From an uncultured Lachnospiraceae bacterium (GTDB lineage Bacteria; Bacillota; Clostridia; Lachnospirales; Lachnospiraceae), in the NCBI GenBank assembly GCA_910584845.1, contig CAJUDH010000013.1, forward strand, positions 1-64,000: a stretch of 64,000 nucleotides of DNA, read 5' to 3'. Made by a program: the position numbers and the translations under genes. Positions 8,153 to 16,862 of the stretch are shown piece by piece (position 1 is the stretch's first letter; every line of letters begins with the position of its first letter). The notes under the pieces were generated by a model. It had not been told where the DNA came from. It saw nothing but the letters and a program-made list of their open reading frames with translations, and did no database searches.

Positions 8153-8706
8153 GATTGCCGCCCTCCCCGAAGCCGAAAAATCTCCATATCACTCTCCGAA
8201 TAAAAAAATAACATCAATAGGATCAGGATAGCCGTAGCTGTGGTCACATAAATATCAGCCACATTAAATATGGGAAAGTCAATTAACTTAAAATATAAAA
8301 AATCCACTACATAACCTTGGCTGACCCGGTCAGCCATATTGCCTAACGCGCCTGCCGTTATCAAAACGATACACAGCCTTAGCCCATGATAATGGCGGTC
8401 TTTCCAAGGCGGCATTTGCCATATCATATACATGGCGGCGGCCATTACCAAAATCCCTGTAATAAAAAAGAATCCCTGTTGCCCTTGCAATATGCCAAAT
8501 GCAGCCCCCTTGTTTTCCGAATAAAACAATTCAAAAACACCTTCCCAGACCACGATAGCTTTTTGCCCTTTCAGGTGCAAAACGGCCAAACGTTTCGTGT
8601 ACTGGTCTGCCTGTACAAAAAGCCAGGATGCCACAATCCAGAAGGCAAAATTAGCCGCCCTTGCCTGGATGGCACTCCTGGCGTTTTTCTGTTCTTCGTT
8701 TTTCAT
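8149..8706 (-). CDS. lspA: Lipoprotein signal peptidase (signal peptidase II)
   Basis: A 185-residue integral membrane aspartyl protease that cleaves prolipoprotein signal peptides after lipid attachment. Four hydrophobic segments are visible. The two catalytic Asp residues lie in GNMADRV (Asp126) and FNVADIYVT (Asp141). GGAGGAC precedes the ATG at 8706, which overlaps the aroB stop as ATGA. The in-frame codon at 8727 is not favoured. Substrates encoded in this window include ModA, the PotD-like protein and the DacF-like lipoprotein. Confidence 0.95.
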   Translation of the reverse strand: MKNEEQKNARSAIQARAANFAFWIVASWLFVQADQYTKRLAVLHLKGQKAIVVWEGVFELFYSENKGAAFGILQGQQGFFFITGILVMAAAMYMIWQMPPWKDRHYHGLRLCIVLITAGALGNMADRVSQGYVVDFLYFKLIDFPIFNVADIYVTTATAILILLMLFFYSESDMEIFRLRGGRQS

Positions 8707-9812
8707 GATCGTCCTCCGGCCAGCCAATTTAATGTAGCCTCGATCTCCGCATCTGTCACCGAACGGTCAACAAATGCCTCACCGATTGCATGTAAAAGAA
8801 TAAACCGGATGGCCCCCGAATCCATTTTCTTATCATTTTTTGTGGCAGCAACAATAGAGCTTGGGTCTAAATCAAAACCGCTCAGGTTTGTAGGCAACCC
8901 AAACAATCGAAAGGTTTCTATTATGCCCTCCACGTCTGCCATAGAAATCTCTTCGCGTCTTGCAGATAGATAGGCAGCACCAACACAGCCCAAAGCCACA
9001 CAATGACCGTGCAACAATTGGAAATCGGTCAGCTTCTCTATGGCATGGCCTAAGGTATGGCCAAAATTCAGCAACGCCCTTTCCCCGTTTTCCATAGGAT
9101 CCCGCTCTACCACATCTTTTTTTATCTTATCGCTTTCCGAAATCATGACACGGCAGACATCGGTTTCCTTTTGGCAGATCGGAAGGGCATGGGCTTTGAT
9201 CCAATCATAATACGCACGATTTTTAATTAACCCGTGCTTAATAATCTCCCCCATGCCAGAGGCATATTGCTCCTCTGGCAAAGTCAACAACGTCTCCGTG
9301 TTCGTGTACACTAAGGACGGCATGTGGAAAGCCCCTACCATATTCTTATATGCGTCGAAATCCACACCGGTTTTACCGCCGATGCTGCTGTCCACTTGAG
9401 ATAGTAACGTGGTTGGCACTTGAATAAATTCAATGCCCCGGAGGTAAGTAGCAGCTGCAAAACCGCACAAATCCCCGACTACCCCGCCCCCCAATGCCAC
9501 TAAAAAATCATTGCGGTCATAATGGTTAAGGATCAGGTGCCGGTATAACCTCCCTACCGTATCCAAGTTCTTCCTGGCCTCTCCTGCCTGAAAAACAAAG
9601 GAATGGACTGCCTGGCAATGGGCAGTCAACTGCCCCCTCACTTGTTCCAGATACAGAGGGGCCACATTGCTGTCTGTAACCACACACAATTTCCGCTTTC
9701 CCACATCCAGCTTCGATACCTCAAATCCCAGCTTGTCAAAAGAAGACTCTAACACAATGTCATAAATGTCTTTGCCATCCCGTCGAACCGTAAGTCTATC
9801 AACCATATCCAT
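8703..9812 (-). CDS. aroB: 3-dehydroquinate synthase
   Basis: Second enzyme of the shikimate pathway: converts DAHP to 3-dehydroquinate using NAD+ and a divalent metal. At 369 residues it is normal length. Signatures seen are LGGGVVGDLCGFAA (nucleotide binding), QVDSSIGGKTGVD, and the metal ligands in HGHCVALG and NFGHTLGHAIE. It sits between sepF and lspA in a compact minus-strand run, 19 bases from sepF, and overlaps lspA by four bases. Either ATG at 9812 or 9806 could serve as start. Confidence 0.96.
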   Translation of the reverse strand: MDMVDRLTVRRDGKDIYDIVLESSFDKLGFEVSKLDVGKRKLCVVTDSNVAPLYLEQVRGQLTAHCQAVHSFVFQAGEARKNLDTVGRLYRHLILNHYDRNDFLVALGGGVVGDLCGFAAATYLRGIEFIQVPTTLLSQVDSSIGGKTGVDFDAYKNMVGAFHMPSLVYTNTETLLTLPEEQYASGMGEIIKHGLIKNRAYYDWIKAHALPICQKETDVCRVMISESDKIKKDVVERDPMENGERALLNFGHTLGHAIEKLTDFQLLHGHCVALGCVGAAYLSARREEISMADVEGIIETFRLFGLPTNLSGFDLDPSSIVAATKNDKKMDSGAIRFILLHAIGEAFVDRSVTDAEIEATLNWLAGGRS

Positions 9813-9831
9813 TTCCCTTTTCCATCATCCT

Positions 9832-10335
9832 CTACATACGGAGGCTCATCCTTGCAACATCCAGGTTGTCATTGTTCAATAGATCCTGAAAATCACCGGA
9901 CAGTTCCACGGATTCCGGAGTAGCGATAAAAATATAATTGGAAATCTTTTGCAAATTGCCATTCATGGAATAAGTAGCCCCAGAAGTAAAGTCAATAATC
10001 CGTTGGGCGATTTCCATATGGATCCCTTCCATATTTAATACCACCGCCTTACCATCCAACAAACAATCACAAATCACCCTTGCATCTTCAATCGAAGTAG
10101 GCTTAACCATAGAAACCTCCAAAGGCCTCCGCATAGGCACTACTTTCGAAGAAGGCCTTGAAAAGAAACGTGGCCTGGGTTCCTCCTCCTCTTCTTCCTC
10201 TTCCTCACGGGAATTTCCAAAAACGGTCCTTCTGGCAGGCCTGTCCAGCTCGTAATCATCTTCCGGTCCAAAGTAATCATCATCCTCTTCATCGTTTAAC
10301 CGTGTCATTTCCATTAGTTTGCTAATCAGGCTCAT
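9832..10335 (-). CDS. sepF: Cell division protein SepF
   Basis: A 167-residue cytoplasmic protein that polymerises, binds the FtsZ tail and anchors the Z-ring to the membrane. The N-terminal amphipathic helix (MSLISKLMEMTRL) and an acidic linker with a run of Glu (about 45-52) precede the conserved SepF core (about 77-165, VVLNMEGIHMEIAQRIIDF and GATYSMNGNLQKIS). The yggS-sepF order, with yggS 20 bases upstream, is typical of Firmicutes. Confidence 0.95.
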   Translation of the reverse strand: MSLISKLMEMTRLNDEEDDDYFGPEDDYELDRPARRTVFGNSREEEEEEEEEPRPRFFSRPSSKVVPMRRPLEVSMVKPTSIEDARVICDCLLDGKAVVLNMEGIHMEIAQRIIDFTSGATYSMNGNLQKISNYIFIATPESVELSGDFQDLLNNDNLDVARMSLRM

Positions 10336-10355
10336 AATCTTCTACTCTCCATTCC

Positions 10356-11039
10356 TCATCTGGCCCCGAAAATACCGGTGCCGACCCTAACCATGGTCGC
10401 CCCCTCTTCCACAGCAACAACATAATCTCCAGTCATTCCCATAGAAAGGACAGCCATACTGCTATTATCAATGTTTTTGCGTTTGATGTCAACACATAAT
10501 TGAAATAATTTTTTAAATATTGGCCGATTTTCCTCTGAATTCTCGACAAAAGGCGCAATTGTCATCAATCCGCATACATGGACATTCGAAAAATCCCGTA
10601 TTTCACTCAAGGCATCCATCACTTCCTCCGGCGAAAAACCAAATTTGCTTTCTTCGCCTGCCACGTTTATTTCTAAAAGTATGTCTATGGCCCGGTTTGC
10701 CCGCTGGGCCTCCCGTTGAATCTCCAAAGCCAGGCGGACAGAATCCACCGAATGGATCATCGTAACATAAGGCAATACCTGCCGTACCTTGTTCCTCTGC
10801 AAATGGCCGATCATGTGAAACCGGGCATCTGCCGGCATAGCCGGGGCTTTCTTCAAAATTTCCTGAACTTTGTTTTCCCCAAAATCCCTTACGCCGCAAT
10901 CATAAGCTTTTTGCAGTTCCTCCAAAGGCTTTGTCTTGCTAACGGCAATCAACGTTACATCCTTGTAGTCCCTTCCACATCGGCTACAAGCTGCCTGTAT
11001 GTTGTTTTGTACTTGTATTAAATTCTTTGAGATGTTAAT
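10356..11039 (-). CDS. YggS-family PLP-binding protein (PLP homeostasis), apparent ATT start
   Basis: An alanine-racemase-fold pyridoxal-phosphate carrier (PLPBP/YggS). The PLP lysine is Lys35 in IAVSKTKP, followed by GENKVQE, FHMIGHLQRNK and SMGMTGDY. Homology clearly begins upstream of the first ATG/GTG/TTG: codons for NISKNLIQVQNNIQAAC precede it in frame. Between an upstream in-frame TAA and this region the only plausible start is ATT at 11039-11037, placed 9 bases after AAGGAGG. That gives 227 residues, the family length, whereas the first conventional start candidate would remove the N-terminal helix. Not a known enzyme; affects vitamin B6 and amino-acid balance. Confidence 0.88.
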   Translation of the reverse strand: MNISKNLIQVQNNIQAACSRCGRDYKDVTLIAVSKTKPLEELQKAYDCGVRDFGENKVQEILKKAPAMPADARFHMIGHLQRNKVRQVLPYVTMIHSVDSVRLALEIQREAQRANRAIDILLEINVAGEESKFGFSPEEVMDALSEIRDFSNVHVCGLMTIAPFVENSEENRPIFKKLFQLCVDIKRKNIDNSSMAVLSMGMTGDYVVAVEEGATMVRVGTGIFGAR

Positions 11040-11070
11040 ATCCCTTTTCCTCCTTGTTTTTTAATCCCTC

Positions 11071-12474
11071 TTATTGATAAATTAACTGCCCTTCATACAC
11101 CGTGCCGGCGTCCAACACGATATGGTCATATACCGATAACCCGTAGCTCATGCTTTTCCGTATCGTATAATACTCATCATTGGAATTGAGGATCTCAATT
11201 AATTTAAAAATAGTGTAGCCTTTATTAATATTGTAAACGCCCTGCAACGAGTCGCTGGGCCCTATTTGATAGCGTTCCTGGGTGTCTGGTTTGACCACGT
11301 AATCCCCGGCAGTAAAAGGGCTGTTCTCCCCCATGTCAATATAATAATATTCATCCGTAGAATTGTATATGGTTACAGGCGTAAATTCGATCGACGTCCC
11401 ATTCTCCGAATAAACTTCTTTCAAAAATCCAGTATCGCTGCTGTCCCCCCCCTGGGCGATATAATCCACAGGCACTAAGTAAAAATCTTTTGTAGTCACC
11501 GAACTTACCGGAATCTTGAGCCCGTCATTCCTCTCGGATGCAATTTCAAAAAAAATGTGGCGGTCATTGATAAACTGTACCATATACTGGTTAAAGTCCA
11601 ATTTCCCATAGGGATTCCCGTCTGCACCGGTAACGACGGAAAACGCGCCGTCTGTCTCCAGGTTCCTGGATTTGAAAATCACATGAAGGCGGGTTTTGTC
11701 CCCATACTCCTTAAGCTGTTCTTCCCCAAGGGGAAAGCAAATACTCCATTCATCTGAGGTGACCAGTTTGTACACAGGATCCGATTCTTCAATCCGCTGC
11801 CCCGCTTTGGTGATTGCTTTGCCATAACCGGAGTTTTCAAAATCAGCGGCAGTCAGTTGGGAAGCGTCTTTTTCCTCATAACCGTCAATGCCATAAGACA
11901 CAACTCCTGAAACAGGGGCCTGGACATGCTGCAGCGATACCCCGGCTTGTTCCATGGCGCTGTCCAAGCTCTCTAAAGTATTGAAATTGACATACTCCAA
12001 TACTGCGGCATCCAGTGATGCCTGTAAACCATAGATCTGGACAAAATCATGGTCAGAATAAGTCATAGCAAAGGCAGAGAGCCTCCTTTTAATCTCAGTC
12101 AAATTTTCGTTGGTAAAAATGGTGTTGCTTTCTGCCTTATCTTCCAAAAAAGAAGACATGCTCCCTAACTCGTCAATGGAATAAATCCGGGAACCAACGG
12201 CAGCACGTTTCCCATCCCGGACGTAATAATGGATAAAGCCAGACTGGCCGGCATATTGCACCGATTCCTGACGGAGGATAATGCCATTATAACGGTGGTC
12301 ATTGACAATGTCCCCCTCCACAACCTCATAAAACTGCACCTTGTCTTTTTTCATGTAAGTATAAACACTAAATGCCAAGTAGACAAAAATAATGGCAAAT
12401 ATAATGATCCCGACGTTTATGTTCAGTGGACGACGGTAGCGGACAATCTTTTTATTCTCTTTTTTCTTACGCAA
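11071..12474 (-). CDS. HlyD-like membrane-fusion/adaptor protein
   Basis: About 467 residues. A basic N-terminus (RKKKENKKIVRYRRP) is followed by one transmembrane helix (about 18-38, IIIFAIIFVYLAFSVYTYM) and a large extracytoplasmic part with a barrel-sandwich (biotinyl-lipoyl-like) half-motif after the helix (EVVEGDIVNDHRYNGIILRQ) and a second near 180 (VQAPVSGVVSYGIDG). This is the layout of HlyD/RND adaptors, yet no transporter partner is adjacent. The TTG at 12474 lies 7 bases after GGAGGG and is the likely start; ATG at 12480 is only 1 base from it. It lies directly upstream of yggS-sepF and may act in envelope or division processes (inference). Confidence 0.75.
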   Translation of the reverse strand: MRKKKENKKIVRYRRPLNINVGIIIFAIIFVYLAFSVYTYMKKDKVQFYEVVEGDIVNDHRYNGIILRQESVQYAGQSGFIHYYVRDGKRAAVGSRIYSIDELGSMSSFLEDKAESNTIFTNENLTEIKRRLSAFAMTYSDHDFVQIYGLQASLDAAVLEYVNFNTLESLDSAMEQAGVSLQHVQAPVSGVVSYGIDGYEEKDASQLTAADFENSGYGKAITKAGQRIEESDPVYKLVTSDEWSICFPLGEEQLKEYGDKTRLHVIFKSRNLETDGAFSVVTGADGNPYGKLDFNQYMVQFINDRHIFFEIASERNDGLKIPVSSVTTKDFYLVPVDYIAQGGDSSDTGFLKEVYSENGTSIEFTPVTIYNSTDEYYYIDMGENSPFTAGDYVVKPDTQERYQIGPSDSLQGVYNINKGYTIFKLIEILNSNDEYYTIRKSMSYGLSVYDHIVLDAGTVYEGQLIYQ

Positions 12475-12640
12475 TACCATACCCTCCGGCCATTTCCTTA
12501 GACAAACGTCCATCTCCCATTATAAAAGGAAGCGAGAAAAAGTGCAAGGAGAAAACGGCAACATATGGGAAAACATCTGCCCTATGGCAATCCAATCCCA
12601 TGGGGATATGGTAGCCCTGCTATGTTGCCTGATCCGTTAC

Positions 12641-12670
12641 GAAAAAAGAGGACCTGCCCACAAGTCCCCT
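12641..12670 (-). terminator. Intrinsic terminator of the small P-loop gene
   Basis: On the minus strand AGGGGAC and GTCCTCT form a 7-bp stem (one G-U pair) with a 10-base loop, followed by TTTTTT. It begins 12 bases after the stop of the gene ending at 12683. Confidence 0.7.
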
Positions 12671-12682
12671 TTTGTATTTATA

Positions 12683-13102
12683 TTACAGAGAAACAACCAC
12701 GTCCTTTTGAATCTGCTCCGGCATCTCCACCGCATCCAAGGAAATGCTTAATACAAAATTCACTCCATATTTGGTGCTGAGCTTTTCCAAAATAGCAATC
12801 GTCTCGCTGATGTCTTCTCCTTCTAAACAGGCAAGTTTTAAAAAGCTGTCCAAATACATGAACTCGATGTCGTGATCCTGTGAAAGGATGCCGCTGACGA
12901 AGCCGACAAACCCCTGGCTGTTGCCAATGGGGAACTCATTTACGTTAATCAGCCGGATCCTGTTGTTCAACTCGTACATATGCTTGGAACTTTTATCCAG
13001 ATAAACGATAGAACCGTTGGCAGTCTTGATCGAGCTATTGGCCATCTCCAACAGGTGTTTCGTCTTTCCTTTTCCCTTTTTGCCTGCGATAATCTGCACC
13101 AT
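12683..13102 (-). CDS. Small P-loop NTP-binding protein
   Basis: A 139-residue cytoplasmic protein with a Walker A motif at residues 7-14 (GKKGKGKT), directly after a beta strand (MVQIIA), and a hydrophobic strand ending in Asp (DIEFMYLDSFLKLA) that may be Walker B. Such proteins are sometimes labelled PilT-like in Clostridia, but it is far too short for a secretion ATPase and I assign no function. A strong CCTCCTT-complement ribosome site precedes the ATG, and a terminator follows, so it is probably a single-gene unit. Confidence 0.7.
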   Translation of the reverse strand: MVQIIAGKKGKGKTKHLLEMANSSIKTANGSIVYLDKSSKHMYELNNRIRLINVNEFPIGNSQGFVGFVSGILSQDHDIEFMYLDSFLKLACLEGEDISETIAILEKLSTKYGVNFVLSISLDAVEMPEQIQKDVVVSL

Positions 13103-13192
13103 AATAATCTCCTCCTTGGGCTTATAAGATTTGTATATAAAGTCTGATCATCATATCATGATTATAGTATAAATTTGCGGAATAAGCAATCA

Positions 13193-14167
13193 TTAATTGG
13201 CAACTTTCCGAATTATATTTGTCATGTCCTCGTAAAGCTTTTGACGGTTTTCTGCCTTCATAACCACCGACACATATTCCTTCCCCTGCCCGTCTTTACT
13301 GCCCATAATCAAACAGCTCCCTGCAGCCCGGGTCGTCCCGGTCTTCCCCCCAATGGCAATTAGCCCTTCCGGCATGGGCTGCTGGCCTGTAATATATTGG
13401 TTGCTGTTTTTCCAGGTCTGCGTTTTGGGCTGCCCTTGCCCGTCTACATAATCGGCGGTATATACGTCCGTGCCGATGACTTTCCGGAACATAGGCTCTT
13501 TTAAAGCCTCCTGAAAAATCAGGTACATGTCATAAGCCGTTGTGTAATGCTGTACATCATGAAGCCCATGGGGATTTACGAAATGGCTGTCCGTGGCGCC
13601 AATGGCCCAGGCTTCCCGGTTCATCATATCGGCAAAACCCTCTATGCTGCCTGCCATATGTACGGCAATGGTGGCCCCGGCATCATTGCCGGAAGGCATC
13701 ATCAAGCCGTACAAAAGCTGTTCCAAAGTCAGCGAATCCCCTGGCTTAATATGGCAAAGGGTAGCCCCCTCCTCCGTAATTATGGCTTCCTGCCCCACAG
13801 TGACTTTCTCCTGCAGATCCCCATAACGGATCGCCACCAACGCGGTCATTACCTTAGTCATACTGGCCGGGTACAGGCGCTCCAGGGCATGTTTTTGTAA
13901 AATGGTCTGATGGTCCGCCAGGGAAAAGACAGCGGCCGCTTCCGCGTCCACGCCTCCATCAAATGCCTGGTCGTCTTCTGTAACAATGCATAGGCCTGAA
14001 GCAAAAGGCTCCGCCCTCTGGTACTGGCCAGGAAGCAGCAACACCAATTCCTCCATACGCTCTTTGGCCGGATAAGCGCCTTCCAATCCTTGTCCCTGCC
14101 CGCATCCGGCCAAAAGCAGGCTTATGGACAATACCCCCATCCCAAATATACGATGAAATTGATTCAA
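13193..14167 (-). CDS. D-alanyl-D-alanine carboxypeptidase, lipoprotein (peptidase S11, DacF-like)
   Basis: A 324-residue penicillin-binding carboxypeptidase that trims the terminal D-Ala of peptidoglycan stem peptides. A lipobox (LLLAGC, Cys22) predicts membrane anchoring through lipid, unusual compared with the C-terminal amphipathic anchor of most DacA/DacF enzymes. Catalytic motifs are Ser102-x-x-Lys (ASMTK), SGN (MMPSGNDAG) and KTGT (GGKTGTTRA). It is the last gene of the minCDE-rodA-mgsA run, 12 bases after mgsA, which fits a role in wall elongation or the spore cortex. Confidence 0.9.
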   Translation of the reverse strand: MNQFHRIFGMGVLSISLLLAGCGQGQGLEGAYPAKERMEELVLLLPGQYQRAEPFASGLCIVTEDDQAFDGGVDAEAAAVFSLADHQTILQKHALERLYPASMTKVMTALVAIRYGDLQEKVTVGQEAIITEEGATLCHIKPGDSLTLEQLLYGLMMPSGNDAGATIAVHMAGSIEGFADMMNREAWAIGATDSHFVNPHGLHDVQHYTTAYDMYLIFQEALKEPMFRKVIGTDVYTADYVDGQGQPKTQTWKNSNQYITGQQPMPEGLIAIGGKTGTTRAAGSCLIMGSKDGQGKEYVSVVMKAENRQKLYEDMTNIIRKVAN

Positions 14168-14179
14168 AACAGTTCTCCC

Positions 14180-14575
14180 TTATCGGTAAATCTCACGCCA
14201 TTCCAGGTCACCACGGTCCAAAGCTTTAATCAAAAGCTCCGCCGTGGCCAGGTTGGTAGCCAACGGGATATTATAGGTATCACATAGCTTGACTAAATTA
14301 TTCACATCAGGCTCATGGGATTTGGAGGTAAGGGGATCCCGAAGGAAGATCACCAGGTCCATCTCGTTGTGTTCAATCTGCGCAGCTATTTGCTGCTGCC
14401 CGCCTAAATGCCCGGCCAAATACTTGTGTATATTTAAATTTGTCACTTCTTCCACCAGCCGTCCGGTAGTGCCGGTAGCATAAAGTTCATGTTTGTTAAG
14501 TATCCCACGATACGCGATGCAAAAATTCTGCATCAATTTTTTCTTGGAATCATGTGCGATCAAACCGATATTCAT
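14180..14575 (-). CDS. mgsA: Methylglyoxal synthase
   Basis: Converts dihydroxyacetone phosphate to methylglyoxal and phosphate, a bypass that relieves sugar-phosphate stress. The 131-residue length is normal. Seen: N-terminal MNIGLIAHDSKKK (substrate-binding His/Asp/Lys), ATGTTGRL phosphate-binding loop, LAGHLGGQQQIAAQI, the catalytic Asp in VIFLRDPLTSKSHEPD, and IPLATN. The ATG at 14575 follows AAAGGAGG; a longer upstream frame runs into rodA and is rejected. Its place behind rodA is conserved in Clostridia. Confidence 0.95.
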   Translation of the reverse strand: MNIGLIAHDSKKKLMQNFCIAYRGILNKHELYATGTTGRLVEEVTNLNIHKYLAGHLGGQQQIAAQIEHNEMDLVIFLRDPLTSKSHEPDVNNLVKLCDTYNIPLATNLATAELLIKALDRGDLEWREIYR

Positions 14576-14592
14576 AAGTATAACCCCCTCCT

Positions 14593-15711
14593 TTAATAAT
14601 TGCTGTTTTTTCTCTGAAGTCCAACGTTGAGAGTTAATCCGATTCCTATATACATACTCATCAGGGAACTGACCCCATAACTGATAAAGGGAAGCGGTAA
14701 ACCGGTATTGGGGAACACCCCCGTCGCCACGGCAATGTTGGAAAAGCTTTGAAACGCCAACAAGGCCGCCATGCCCACGCATATCAGCCGCCCTGCCATG
14801 TCTTTTGCCCGGCCGGCCATAATCAGGCACTCATAAACTACGATAGCGATGAGGATAATCACCGCCGTACATCCGATAAAGCCCAGCTCTTCCCCTATCA
14901 CGGCAAATATAAAATCGGTTTGTTCCTCAGACAGGAAATTCCCGTTTTTCACGGAATTGGCCGTGTAATTGAGCCCTTTGCCGTGAAGCATACCGGAGCC
15001 AATAGCCATGATAGAATTGTCCTGTTGAAGGTTCGCCTCAGCATATTTTTCCCGGTCGATAAAAGCCAGGATCCGACGGGCCTGGTATCCTTTTAGAAAC
15101 GGGACCTTGTCCTGGAGCAGTAGATAGATAAATAAAGTGCCACCGGGAACCAGCACGGCCAAGCCACTTAAAATCCAACGGTAGCTTAGCCCTGCGGCAA
15201 ACAGCATACAGGTAAACACAAAGATGATAACCAAACCGGTAGAAAGGTCCGGCTCTTCGTAGATCAACCCGAATACCACCAGCAGCAAAGCACTGGCCAG
15301 CAGCAAAGTAGTGATATAATTGACCTTTTCCTGATTCTTGCTAAAGAACCAGGAAAAGAATACAATCAGGCCAATTTTAACAAATTCTGACGGCTGGACT
15401 TGGCCAATGCCAGGCAGTTTCAGCCATCGGGTAGCATTATTGACGTTCTCCCCGAAGAACAGCACGGCAAGCAGTCCTGCCACACAGCCCAAATAGACCA
15501 AAACCGCCATGGATGTAATCCTGTGGTAATCCAGCAGGGATAAAGCGACCGCTATGATTAAGCCTATGCCTATCCCCATAATCTGTTTGCTCACCTGAGC
15601 CGTATCTTGGGTAGCGCTTCCAATCACCAGCACACCCAGGCCATTCAGGGCGAGCACATAAAGGATCAAGCGGTAATTGTAATGTTTGAATTGATAATCT
15701 GAAAACATCAT
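14593..15711 (-). CDS. rodA: Rod-shape peptidoglycan glycosyltransferase (SEDS family)
   Basis: A 372-residue polytopic membrane protein with about ten helices. SEDS glycosyltransferases polymerise lipid II together with a class B PBP. Conserved segments include ARRILAFIDREKYAEAN-type loop sequence, the catalytic-region QQDNSIMAIGSGMLHGKG, LSEEQTDFIFAVIGEELGF, and GLPLPFISYGVSSLM. It overlaps minE by four bases. Its cognate transpeptidase is very likely the PBP2 encoded four genes upstream. Confidence 0.94.
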   Translation of the reverse strand: MMFSDYQFKHYNYRLILYVLALNGLGVLVIGSATQDTAQVSKQIMGIGIGLIIAVALSLLDYHRITSMAVLVYLGCVAGLLAVLFFGENVNNATRWLKLPGIGQVQPSEFVKIGLIVFFSWFFSKNQEKVNYITTLLLASALLLVVFGLIYEEPDLSTGLVIIFVFTCMLFAAGLSYRWILSGLAVLVPGGTLFIYLLLQDKVPFLKGYQARRILAFIDREKYAEANLQQDNSIMAIGSGMLHGKGLNYTANSVKNGNFLSEEQTDFIFAVIGEELGFIGCTAVIILIAIVVYECLIMAGRAKDMAGRLICVGMAALLAFQSFSNIAVATGVFPNTGLPLPFISYGVSSLMSMYIGIGLTLNVGLQRKNSNY

Positions 15712-15989
15712 TCATTCCTCGCATTGGTAAACTGACGGATCGGAACTCTCGCCGAGAGCGTCGGCACCAATTCCCCGGTTCCTGCGCATTCCATCCGGGT
15801 CAGGCAAATATCTACCTTACCACAGTCAAACTCCGCATACCGGGACAACACCCCTATCATGTCATCCCGAACGCCTTCAATAAGCCCAGGACAGCACCCG
15901 GCCTGATCCGCCACTAACACCAATTTCAATCGGCTTCTGGCTATCTCGCCGGAATTGCTTTTGTGGAAACTGAATCTCCGCTTCATCAA
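15708..15989 (-). CDS. minE: Cell division topological specificity factor MinE
   Basis: A 93-residue protein that stimulates the MinD ATPase and drives Min oscillation or positioning. After a basic N-terminal membrane-targeting part (MMKRRFSFHKSN) the anti-MinCD helix reads SRLKLVLVADQAGCCPGLIE, then the topological domain VLSRYAEFDCGKVDICLTRM. It is 7 bases after minD and overlaps rodA. Confidence 0.92.
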   Translation of the reverse strand: MMKRRFSFHKSNSGEIARSRLKLVLVADQAGCCPGLIEGVRDDMIGVLSRYAEFDCGKVDICLTRMECAGTGELVPTLSARVPIRQFTNARNE

Positions 15990-15996
15990 TACCCCC

Positions 15997-16788
15997 CTAT
16001 GCCCGCTTCAGAAAATCCGAGAGCCTAAGCAGCAATCCCCGCTGCGGATTCAAGTCCAATAGGGGGACAGTCTCCCCGGCAATCCGTTTACAGATATTCA
16101 GGAAAGCTTGTCCAGCCAGGGAATCCGTATCCACCAGCGGTTCCCCCTGGTTGGTGGACACCACAATATCCTCGTCATCGGGGACCGCCCCTATGATGTT
16201 GACGGCCAAAATCTCGGCCACGTCCTCCACCGACATCATGTCCCCGCGGCGTACCATGTCCATGCGCACCCGGTTAACCACCAGATCCGTCTCCTGCATG
16301 TCCGCCGCCTCCAGCAGGCCGATAATCCGGTCGGCATCCCTTATGGCAGAAACTTCCGGTGTAGTCACCACCAACGCCCGGTCGGCGCCGGCGATGGCGT
16401 TTTGAAACCCCCGCTCAATGCCCGCGGGGCAATCCAGCAGTATATAATCAAAATCTTCCCGAAGGTCTTCCGTTAATTTACGCATCTGCCCTGGGTTGAC
16501 CGCAGTCTTGTCCCGGGTCTGCGCAGACGGAAGCAAAAAAAGGTTGGGATATCTTTTGTCTTTTATCAGGGCTTGCTTCATCCGGCAATTGCCTTCTACC
16601 ACATCGACCAGATTATAGATAATCCGGTTTTCCAGCCCCATGACCACATCCAGGTTCCTTAATCCGATATCGGTGTCAATCAATACCGTATGGAAACCTA
16701 AAAGCGCAAGGCCTGTCCCGATGTTGGCAGTCGTCGTTGTTTTGCCGACCCCGCCTTTTCCAGAAGTGATTACAATGACTTCACTCAT
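15997..16788 (-). CDS. minD: Septum site-determining ATPase MinD
   Basis: A 263-residue ParA/MinD ATPase that recruits MinC to the membrane. The deviant Walker A is SGKGGVGKTTTTANIG (residues 9-24) with both signature lysines, and FDYILLDCPAGIE is Walker B. The C-terminus RGLLLRLSDFLKRA is the amphipathic membrane-targeting helix. It is the middle gene of minC-minD-minE, transcribed right to left. GGAGGT lies just upstream of the ATG. Confidence 0.96.
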   Translation of the reverse strand: MSEVIVITSGKGGVGKTTTTANIGTGLALLGFHTVLIDTDIGLRNLDVVMGLENRIIYNLVDVVEGNCRMKQALIKDKRYPNLFLLPSAQTRDKTAVNPGQMRKLTEDLREDFDYILLDCPAGIERGFQNAIAGADRALVVTTPEVSAIRDADRIIGLLEAADMQETDLVVNRVRMDMVRRGDMMSVEDVAEILAVNIIGAVPDDEDIVVSTNQGEPLVDTDSLAGQAFLNICKRIAGETVPLLDLNPQRGLLLRLSDFLKRA

Positions 16789-16862
16789 AGAATACCTCCT
16801 GAAAAAAGATACCTTGTACTACACATATACATTCTACATTAAAGTTAGAATTTTTTCCAGTC

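Noticed and set aside
14576..14830. Extended N-terminus for methylglyoxal synthase
   Set aside because: The extra residues overlap rodA in another frame; the ATG at 14575 with AAAGGAGG fits the family start.
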